From positions 59,188,812-59,252,811 of the forward strand of contig OZ024870.1 in assembly GCA_964017185.1 (NCBI GenBank): a stretch of 64,000 nt of DNA, written 5' to 3'. The notes under the pieces were generated by a model that did no database searches, was not told the DNA's origin, and saw nothing but the letters and a program-made list of their open reading frames with translations. The position numbers and the translations under genes were made by a program. The DNA comes from Rugalucina vietnamica. Taxonomy: Eukaryota; Mollusca; Bivalvia; Lucinida; Lucinidae. This document shows, in pieces, positions 55,343 to 64,000 of the stretch (position 1 is the first letter of the stretch; the number at the start of each line of letters is the position of its first letter).

Positions 55343-55397
55343 TTAGCTCACCTGAGCAGCTCAGGTGAGCATTTACAGGACCATTGGACCTCTGGTT
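55343..55397 (+). mobile_element. Family A element reduced to its two ends (about 54 bp)
   Basis: TTTTAGCTCACCTGAG runs directly into CAGCTCAGGTGAGCATTTAC and AGGACCATTGGACCTCTGGT. The 5' end is joined to the 3' end, with microsatellite and all core units gone. It is the smallest member of the family in this window and marks both outer boundaries. Confidence 0.82.
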
Positions 55398-55706
55398 ATG
55401 ATACTTTTAACAAGATTGTGATACAGTGATGTTTATATGTAAAGGTGACTCCTTGTTGTTGACTTATGAAGACAAACCAAGCCGGAGCTAACCAGCTAAT
55501 GGCTAAGCTGACTAGTTTCAGTCTTTACAAGTTTTCTTAGGTCAATGGTCCTTGTATGTTCATTGTATTTTGTGTAAAATAATTATTCTACTTTGCATGT
55601 TGATAGTGCTGTCATGTTTTTTGGAGGATAGTGGTAATAAGTAGTATTGGCTTTTTAATGTGTATTTTGCTTCTAGTTGAAAATATATTTCTTCTCATGT
55701 ATCAAA

Positions 55707-55941
55707 TGAGCCACTGCATCAGAAAACCAACATTGTGCATATGCAAAAACAAAGGCACAGATCAGCTTCGCAGTAACTGCGAAGCTGATCATTGCCTTTG
55801 TTTTCGCTACACGGATAGTACAATTCCTCTTCTTTCTAAATCCAAAATTTCCAGTCTCTAGCTATTTTCAGTGCTTGTACAGCTTGGTTTGTATTGGACC
55901 TGTTGTAAAACCACATTGTTGGCTTTCTCATGGTGGGGCTG
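55707..55941. mobile_element. Fold-back MITE 'GAGCC' family, copy 7
   Basis: Starts ATGAGCCACTGCATCAGAAA and ends TTTCTCATGGTGGGGCTG, with the perfect central hairpin GATCAGCTTCGCAGTAACTG-CGAAGCTGATC. Same orientation as copy 1. Confidence 0.83.
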
Positions 55942-55974
55942 AAATAATGGGACCATGATATGAACTAAATAAAT

Positions 55975-56202
55975 AAGCTGTCTTGTGAGAAAACCAACAA
56001 TGTGGTTTCCGAACAGGTCCAACACAAATCGGGCTGTGCAGTCACAGAAGCAGGCTAGAAGCTTGAAATTTCGGATTTAAGAAGAGGAAGTGTACTGTGT
56101 AGTGAAAACAAAGGCGCTGATCAGCTTCGCAGTTACAGCGAAGCTGATCTGCGTGTTTGTTTTCGCATATGCACATTGTTTATTTTTACATGAGGTGGCT
56201 CA
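55975..56202. mobile_element. Fold-back MITE 'GAGCC' family, copy 8
   Basis: Starts GTCTTGTGAGAAAACCAACA and ends TTTTTACATGAGGTGGCTCA. Opposite orientation to copy 7, 34 bp away, so the pair could itself fold into a long hairpin. Confidence 0.8.
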
Positions 56203-56456
56203 TATATGGCATTATCAAAAAAATGTCAAGAAAAGAGTCAGAGATAAGATTTACTTGAGACCGGATACCATGGTATCAAGAACTGCTTTAGCATCTACTC
56301 ATGTCTGTACTCACCAACTGTCTTTTATCAGACTGGGCAGGCTCTCAGATTGCAGTTGATTTTGCCATGCAAAAGCTCATGTCTTATTTCTATGCTAAAT
56401 GTACATTATACACTTGGGATCAAATTCCTATGGATCTGAAAATTTATGATGTTGTT

Positions 56457-57588
56457 ATACCCCCCCGCCAAAACGAAGTTTTAAGGGGGGTATACTGTTT
56501 TCACGTTGTCCGTCCGTCCGTGCGTCCGTCCGTCCGTAACGTTTTGTTTCTTTGATATCTTGAAGACCCATTGATGGAATTTCATGAAACTTTGCAGGCA
56601 TCTGTATATCTATGGGGCAAATATGTACATGCAAAAATTAAGGGCATGGGGCCAGTCCCTTTTGAGTTACTTCCCTTTATAGTTCTTGATGGCTTTTGTA
56701 TACAGTGAAGATAGTGCATTTACGGGCCGATCAACTCCTACAACAGTTTTTGTTGGAACTTTTTGATATTATGCCTAAATGATATAGGCCCATTGGACAT
56801 TTGCATGAAGAAATGTTATCGCGAAAAAATAATTTTTGACAAAATGACAGCTATGAGAACTTAGGCAATTTTCTTACTTTTTTTTTACAGGTAAGGGCTT
56901 TCACGGGCCGATCAACTCCTATCACAGTTTTTGATGGAACAATTTGATATCATGTCTACATGATGTACACCCATTGGACATTTGCATGAAGAAATGTTAT
57001 TGCGAAAAAATAATTTTTGACAAAATGACAGCTATGAGAACTTAGGCAATTTTCTTACTTTTTTTTTTACATGTAAGGGCTTTCACGGGCCGATCAACTC
57101 CTACCACAGTTTTTATTGGAACAATTTGATATCATGCCTACATGATGTACACCCATTGGACATTTTCATGAAGAACTGTTATTGCGAAAAAATAATTTTT
57201 GACAAAATGACAGCTATGAGAACTTAGGCAATTTTCTTACTTTTTTTTACAGGTAAGGGCTTTCACAGGCCGATCAACTCCTACCACAGTTTTTGATGGA
57301 ACAATTTGATATCATGCCTACATGATGTTGACTCATTGGACATTTGCATGAAGAAATGTTATTGTGAAAAAATTATTTTTGTTAAAATTACAGCAATGAG
57401 AACTTAGAAATTTTTTCTTAGTTTTTTTACAGGTAAGGGCTTTCAAGGGCCGATTAACTCCTACCACAGTTTTTGATGGAAAAATTTGATATCATGCCTA
57501 CATGATGTACACCCATTGGACATTTGCATGAAGAATTGTTGTAGTGAAAAAATAATTTTTGTGGTAAACAGTTACCCTGCGGGGGGTA
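56457..57588 (+). mobile_element. Tandem-core element, family C (ATACCCCCCCGC ends, 181-bp units)
   Basis: 5' hairpin ATACCCCCCCGCC with AAGTTTTAAGGGGGGTAT, then (GTCC)n (56509-56537). Five units of about 181 bp follow (56720, 56903, 57085, 57267, 57447), each with GGGCCGATCAACTCCTA, TTTGATATCATGCC and CATTGGACATTTGCATGAAG. It ends GCGGGGGGTAT, the inverse of the start. Non-coding. Confidence 0.86.
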
Positions 57589-58186
57589 TTTAATAAGCAT
57601 TGCTTATTCTCTCTTTTTTCATTTGTTCACATTATGTTTGTCTACAGTATTGTTGTATTATTGTTACATTTTAAGACAGATAAGGGACATTTTATGAGTA
57701 TGTGTACATGTATATGAGCCCTAACGGGAGAAAAATAGTAAGATAGACCAAAATTTAGATTTTATATTAACCCTTGTTCAAAGTTTATGCAGTATTTATC
57801 ATTCAAACTCCTTATCTGTCCTTGTGTTGGAAGTACAGTATATGTTATTTTTATGATTTTTAAAATCAAATATATGTAAAAAAAATTATCTTAGTTATAG
57901 CTTGAAAACGGCAAGAAGGTGCATATAATTGGATTAAGGCATTGCTATATCTTTGTTATACTAGAATCAAAGTTTTGTCTGCCTAAGATTTCAAATAGGA
58001 TATGAAATCAAAACCCAGCTTTTGCTCAAAGAAGTAAGAACATAGTAATTTAGCAAATAGCAGATTAGAAGTAATGGGAGGGCAGTGGCATAGTGGCATC
58101 ACATTACGAAAATATGCCCATGCAATATACAGAGATTTTTAAAGATGTAAAAAAAAAAATGAAAATTTTCATTAGAAATGTTTTGC
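57589..58186. other. Stretch without a recognised gene
   Basis: AT-rich, no coding signature or element termini recognised. Confidence 0.5.
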
Positions 58187-58288
58187 TATTTTTCTTATTT
58201 TTGCTCAAAACATAGATTGTGGGTACACGTTAGAACCACCTCGCTGAGGCGCAATCTATGTTTTGGAGCAAAAAATAAGAAAAATAGG
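58187..58288. repeat. Fold-back MITE 'GTGGGTACACG', copy 6
   Basis: TTGCTCAAAACATAGATTGT, GGGTACACGTTAGAACCACC, TCGCTGAGGC then GCAATCTATGTTTTGGAGCA; the right half of the inner stem has been lost. The flank AGGTATACCCCTGCATACCC matches the other copies. Confidence 0.83.
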
Positions 58289-59350
58289 TATACCCCTGCA
58301 TACCCCAGTTTTGCTATATAAAGTGGGGTTTGAGGGGGTACACATTTCATGGAACATTAATGACCTAATTGTTTAATCACAAAATAAACAATTATAAATT
58401 AGTCTGGGCCCAGTTGTTCAGAATTAACGACATCTTTGGTTGTAGATTCGTTAAAAGCCTTTCAAGCACAAATATTACAATACACTGTTTTTTTGTTGTT
58501 TTTTTTTTTGTTGATAAAATATGAGAATCCTTTGTAGGATGTTAACCAGTAATAATCGTCAGATAAGGTCTATCTTATCTGTATAACTGTTTATCAATGA
58601 TTTCAGTGTAAAATTTTAGTGTTATAAAACCTGGGCCATATATTTTGTCTAGTCATCAGGGGTCAGAAGATAAATTTTAGTTTGATCAAGTTAAAAGTTT
58701 AAGGTACTGTATAAGCAGTTATTTAATGGGAAAAGTGCGAAGGCTAACTAAAAAGGCTTTAGAAAGTGTTCAAAATAGTTTTAGTCATTTCTTTACCAAT
58801 TAGCTGTTCAAGGCTGAAAGATGATTATACAATTATTGCATAACTTGAGGCAAATTGGCAAAATACTTTATGAAAGGTAATGGTGCCATAAACATAACAT
58901 AGTGCATCTTTTGATACTAATTTCTCAGAAATCGGCTCTACAGAAACAAACTGATATATCATAGTATAATGCCCATATATCACTATTACTATGCATTGAT
59001 GAATTGATATAAACTTCTCTTTTCTTTAAAGTTTTAATCTTTCATTTTGGAGCTTCATGGTGAGAAAGGTAACACGACAACTCACCGACAGACAACTGAC
59101 CGAGAAATGCTATGGTCAATTAAGACTGTTGATGAGTCGTATTGAATAAAAAGGTGATCACAGCACCAAGTTTACCGATGCAGCATTTTCAATTAATTTT
59201 TACACATGCCTTCACAGCTAGCCTATGGAGGTATGCAAACCACACATTTTACAAATGTAGAGATGACACTGTGCAATAGCACTAGATGATATGCACTTTT
59301 GTTCTTAAATCTGTATTTGTCAGATTTTCACATCATAGTGATGCAGCTCT
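58289..59350. other. Stretch with MITE remnants only
   Basis: 58406-58560 carries a decayed copy of the outer element at 30898-31620 (GGGCCCAGTTGTTCAGAATT, ATACACTG, GAGAATCCTTTG). Nothing else was recognised. Confidence 0.5.
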
Positions 59351-59354
59351 TATA

Positions 59355-59590
59355 TGAGCCGCCGCACCAGAAAACCAACAATCTGCATATGCGAAAACAA
59401 AGACGCAGATCAGCTGTGCAATAACTGCACAGCTGATCAGTGCCTTTGTTTTCGATCCATAGATAGGAGGATGCATCTTCTTTCTAAATCTGAAATTTCA
59501 AGCTTCTAGCTATTTTTTGTGGCTATACAGTCTAGTTTGTACCCATCTGGTCAGAAATACAGATTGTTGGTTTTCTCATGTGAAGGCTCT
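59355..59590. mobile_element. Fold-back MITE 'GAGCC' family, copy 9
   Basis: Ends TGAGCCGCCGCACCAGAAAA and TTTTCTCATGTGAAGGCTCT. The central hairpin is GATCAGCTGTGCAATAACTG-CACAGCTGATC, with stem changes relative to the AGCTTCGCAGT version that keep it paired. Confidence 0.83.
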
Positions 59591-60048
59591 ATAATATTCA
59601 ACTTCTTTTGCATGGCTCCAGTTTATTTAGTCTGTTAAGCATTTTATATTTTATTAACTTTTTATTATGAATATTAAACTTATTTCAAAAATACTTTGTT
59701 GAGTTAAATTTTATACTGAACAAAAGTGAAAATGTTACATATATTCTAACTAGAATTTCTGTCTCGCATTTCATTCTATTGCAAAAGTTTTCATAACACA
59801 TAGGAATTTCATTCTTTGGCTATAAGTTGCACTTTGATTTGATCCTGTCACAGCAAACAGAGGCATGCTACATGCATTTTAACAGGTAAGGGGTCAGAAA
59901 AAATGATAATGTCATTTCTGTTGAGTGTTAATCCGAACTTGCCAAATTTGAGTGCACAATATCGGCAGTGCACAGAGCCAAACAGCCGATTTGTATACAC
60001 TCATTTTGGCGGGTTCTATTACACACACTACTGAATTAACAGTCATTT

Positions 60049-61153
60049 TTAGCTCGCCTGCACGAAGTGCATAGAGCTATTGTAGTCACCTTGGTCGTCC
60101 GCGTTTACGTTTACGTCCGTGTCACACTTTCGGTTAAAGTTTTTTAGAAGTCTATATCTCTTGACCATGTTGATGGATCAAGTTAATACTTTGCATGTTG
60201 ATAGATATTGGTCTGAAGTTTACGCAGTACCATCATGACCCACCCTGGGTGACCTTGAGGTCAAGGTCACGGACTTAGAAATTTTGTGTTTAAGTTTTTG
60301 GTTAAAGTTTTTGTAAGTCAATATCTCTTGACCATATTGATGGATTGTTTTGATACTTTGCATATTGCTAGATATTGGTCTGAAGTTTTACGCAGTACCA
60401 TCATGACCCACCCTGGGTGACCTTGAGGTAAAGGTCACGGACTTAGAAATTTTGTGTTTAAGTTTTTGGTTAAAGTTTTTGTAAGTCTGGTATATCTCTT
60501 GACCATATTGATGGATTGAGTTGATACGTTTTATGTTGCTAGATATTGGTCTGAAGTTTTATGCAGTACCATCATGACCCACTCACGGTGACCTTGAGGT
60601 CAAGGTCACAGACTCAGAAATTTTGTGTTTGTTTTTGATTTAAGTTTTTGTAAGTCTATATCTCTTGACCATGTTGATTGATCGAGTTGATACTTTGCAT
60701 GTTGGTAGATATTGGTCTGAAGTTTTATGCAGTACCATCATGACCTACCCTGGATGACCTTGAGGTCAAGGTCACAGACTTAGAAATTTTCTGTTAAATA
60801 TTTTGGTTAAAGTCTAAATCTCTTGAACATGTTGATGGATAAAGTTGATACTTGCAGGTTGATAGATATTGGTCTCAGGTTTTATGCTGTACATCACAAC
60901 TCACCTGGATGACCTTGAGGTCAGGGTCACGGACTTGGAAGTTTTGTGTTTAAGTTTTGGTTAATGTTTTTATAAGTCTATATCTCTTGAACATGTAAAT
61001 TGGTCAAGTTGATACTTTGCATTGGTCTGAAGTTTTATGTTGTACCATCATGACCCACCTGAGTGACCTTGAGGTCAGGGTCATGGGTCATAGATTTTAA
61101 CAGATGTAGTGGCATAGTACAAGTCAGGCGAGCTACGCTGTCCTGCGACAGCT
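60049..61153 (+). mobile_element. Tandem-core element, family D (AGCTCGCCTG ends, about 180-bp units)
   Basis: 5' end TTTTTAGCTCGCCTGCACGAA with the hairpin TGCAC-GAA-GTGCA, then a short CGTTTACGTTTACGTCC stretch. About six units follow (AAGTTTTTGGTTAAAGTTTT, TATATCTCTTGACCAT, GATATTGGTCTGAAGTTT, GACCTTGAGGTCAAGGTCAC). The 3' end is CAGGCGAGCTACGCT followed by the hairpin GCTGTC-CTGC-GACAGC. The end layout mirrors family A although the cores differ. Confidence 0.83.
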
Positions 61154-62000
61154 CTTATTTCATAACCCTCAACTTCTTAAAATGTGTGTTTGACCGAAAT
61201 GAATCAAAGTGTAACTTTTAGACAAAGAATAAAATTATTGTGTTATAAAATCTCTTTTTTTCAATGAAACGAAAACTTTGGTAAACATTCTTGTAAGAAT
61301 AAAATAAAACAATGTGTAGCATTTTCACTTTTGTACAGTATATATCATGTTGGAAATTCATAGGGTGTCCCCATAATTTACCATCAATGTAGTACCAACA
61401 TAAGAGACACAGATGTATGTCTCTAGTCTGAAGCTAGTCAACTACAAGTTAACTTGGTGTAAAGGTAATGCTGAACAGCACTGAATGTAATCAGACAATA
61501 ATGAAGACATTTTATAGGCAGCCATCCAATCGATGAAAAAAATCTTTAGATGGCAAAATGGGGTAGAAGCTGGCATCCATGCTGATATTGTTCCTAGACA
61601 TGTACTATGACATATAGGGGTGGATGCCAAGTCTGTAAATGGCCCTGGGTCTCAGAATTAGGTCAAAGGTCAACTGGGTGCAAAATAACGAGAAAATGTA
61701 TAAAAACTCTTTTCAGTGTCATTCCTTTGCTGTATTTTCCGTACATTTCACCGAAACTACATTATATACACTTATTATGCATGTGGCATTTATAGCATAA
61801 CAAAAGAGAGTGCTAAGCATATGCCCTAGCAAGGTTAAAGGTCATTTCAGTGTAAAATTGAGAATTATTCGTAAAATCCCCCCGGGAGCTAATTTGACCT
61901 ACCTTGCACCCCAGGACAATTTTTCATGGGTGCCAAATCATTCATTGGGACCCCAGAAATGCAATGAGTTTTTGTCCTTAAAGATAAACTCTTTTGCACT
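61154..62000. other. Stretch without a recognised gene
   Basis: No gene, RNA or element termini were recognised. Short open frames on both strands lack any family signature. Confidence 0.45.
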
Positions 62001-62015
62001 ATGAAAAAATGCATG

Positions 62016-62029
62016 GTCTCCATGGCAAC
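62016..62029 (+). promoter_or_regulatory. Match to the RFX X-box consensus
   Basis: GTCTCCATGGCAAC fits the imperfect palindrome GTNRCC/RGYAAC-type X-box bound by RFX factors (ciliary genes). No adjacent gene was recognised within the window, and the region is repetitive, so a functional role is unproven. Confidence 0.3.
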
Positions 62030-62149
62030 CGTCGATGTGATTCTTGAACATAGCGGTGGGCATACTAAATTGGTCATATCTCTGCTGTTACTTATCCTAG
62101 ACCACTGAGCTTGGTCTCGTGTTAAAGCTTAGACATTGTCCTTTCATCC

Positions 62150-63200
62150 TGTGGTAAGTAATGCTAGTTATCTTATTTGCATATTCATGAATTTTAATGA
62201 AAATATAAAAATGACAAAAAACGCTAAATATCTATAAATAAACTAATTTCAGGCCCAAACGATCATTAAGACACTTTGTTATTAAACCAGTAATGTCATT
62301 TGGCAAATTTATTGATGTCATGGGCCTAAATGAAAATTATCTCATTTGCATATTTATGGATATTAATCAATATGTCGAAAATCGAGTAAAAACAAGGTGA
62401 AAACTATAGCCATTACAATGTTTTTGATGGGTTACATGATCTATCTTGTATCTCTGAAACCAATTCTCATGGCTGCCCGTGTTGTCAGAGGGACCACCTT
62501 AATGCCATAAAATATTGTCCTCAACAATGAACACATTTTCATGATGTAAAATTACATAGTTTCCACCTCCACCCACAGTGTAATTCTAAAGAATAGGATG
62601 TACTCTCAAAAATATTCATGTGCCAACAAAAGCATGCTCTAGAATACTATAATTGGTGTGATAGTGATGCATTGACCTGGCAATTTAACCTTAAAAGCTT
62701 TTATTCAAATCACTGAATTTGCTTATTGATGAAAATTAATAAAACACACAAGAAATCAGAGAAAACCCTTGGAAAAAATAGGGGGTATATGTACAAAATC
62801 ACTTGTACCAGAGCTGTTAACAAATCCAGGATGCTAAAATAAGTATCAAATGAATGCTATGGCAATTTACTATGACCCTAAAGTCTGATATAAGAATGAT
62901 CTGATTTTCAATTTCATGAATTTTAATGAAAACTTCATAAATGGGAATGAAAAGTGGAAAAATTAAACGGGCAAACCTACAGAATGACTTGTATCTTGGC
63001 ACCCAAAATCCCTAACATGCTGAAAATGGCATCAAATGATTGCTAGTGCAATATTAGACCATCCTGTACTACAATATGTATGTCATTTGATTTTTTGTTT
63101 AATGTATATTAACAAAACCTTTCAAATTTAGAGGAAAATTATGTAAAAATTAAGGCGGTATACATAGAAAATCACATGCCTACTATCAGAGCTCCATTTG
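62150..63200. repeat. Old, diverged tandem-like repeat block
   Basis: Variants of TTTGCATATTCATGAATTTTAATGAAAA recur at about 62177, 62346, 62722, 62911 and 63092, separated by blocks such as GGCCTAAATGAAAATTATCTC and GCATCAAATGATTGC. Spacing is 170-380 bp. Too diverged to define a unit. The remaining sequence to 64000 shows no recognisable gene. Confidence 0.5.
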
Positions 63201-64000
63201 AGGAAACACTGATCATTATCTTTTTTAGAAATGTACTAGCAAAATGAGCCATTTACACAGACGTCCAAATGTTTTTTAAACAGCCAGATCTTGTTTAACT
63301 TTAGATAACTGGATTCAAGGTTAGCTCATAAGTATGGTTCAAGATTCTTGTGTTACAAATACCAACTCTAATGCAGGCTCTATTCCAGCCAGGCGTGAAT
63401 CCTTGCCTGTAGAATGTATAATTTTCTGTCGAATCATTGATGTAGTGATTTCAAAGGGTATACCCCAGAAAGACAAAATATGTCCTGTCTTTTTAAGACC
63501 ATCGGCAATTTACATATGGAGGAAAGGGGCTCTAGCATTATGTACATTAACATTGTTAAGTAAAATTGACCTACAAACAATGCAGTGCACCATACCCAGA
63601 CAATGAAAGTAGGATGCCCCTGACAAGCATTACAGAAACCTGTCATGAAAGCGGCCAATACCACTTCCATTCTGCAATGGTAAATGTACAGCCCTACCTC
63701 ATATAACCACGAAAGATGTGTGAGGCCCAAAGTAGAATACTCTCCTACAGTACAGGTGAACACACGAAAATTGAACAAACAGCTGTAACTTGTTCCCGAA
63801 CCCAACATCCCAAAATACTACAAAACTAAGCCAAAAAGATTTTGTACATAGTTACTAGAAGATCGTATCTTTAGCATCCACACCCACCCCTGTTGTACCC
63901 CGCCTATCTCTAATTGTAATCATAGGCAAAAGTTGACCTGTTGCATTAGGTGATCAACCTTAAATGATCAACCCAATAGAGAATGTCCAGTCGATTACAA

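Noticed and set aside
61607-63808. ORFs at the right end (for example 63334-63606 and 63434-63808)
   Set aside because: Overlap on opposite strands, no domain pattern, no good splice or start context; left unassigned.

Overview
The window is a repeat-dense, AT-rich eukaryotic (animal) sequence, most likely from a bivalve mollusc. The pointers are: GT-AG introns of 0.3-8 kb; SINEs with a CGACGTTAAACCC-type end and a CAAA-rich tail; CR1/L2-like non-LTR retrotransposons; and many 'pearl'-like elements built as hairpin, (GTCC)n microsatellite, tandem core and terminal hairpin, a design known from oysters and clams. No bacterial, phage or CRISPR features are present. The species cannot be named from sequence alone.

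Layout. 1-7.0 kb: head-to-tail, decayed CR1/L2-like retrotransposon copies, with two MITEs that each carry a clean 9-bp target duplication and one LTR-derived insertion. 7.0-16.1 kb: non-coding DNA with inverted-repeat elements, a complete 512-bp TRIM (miniature LTR retrotransposon) and two hAT-like MITEs, one carrying a tRNA-derived SINE. 16.6-22.5 kb: a reverse-strand non-LTR retrotransposon split by a 4.87-kb LTR-internal-LTR-internal-LTR array (1349-bp LTRs, 410-bp internal regions, tRNA-Leu primer site, CATG target duplication).

24.0-52.3 kb: one real host gene on the + strand, broken into eight short coding exons that no single ORF reveals. Joined by consistent splice phases they give 323 codons: two ADF-H (coactosin-like) actin-binding domains in tandem. 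The exons coding for the core of each domain have matching lengths and intron phases, so the gene arose by internal domain duplication. At least three exons have later tandem copies (a dead second copy of exon 2, a 6-nt-deleted copy of exon 7, and two intact terminal exons).

Its introns hold most of the remaining content: a nested two-exon Crypton-type tyrosine-recombinase gene (37.2-38.9 kb, 455 aa) with altered active-site positions; four unrelated tandem-core element families; fold-back MITEs; and SINEs. 52.3-64 kb is downstream DNA with more copies of the same families and no recognisable gene.

The most unusual signals are the tandem-coactosin gene, an array of hairpins with an invariant CACT loop and compensatory stem changes inside the LTR, and an architecture shared by four sequence-unrelated element families. 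All calls come from reading the sequence; no database search was run.
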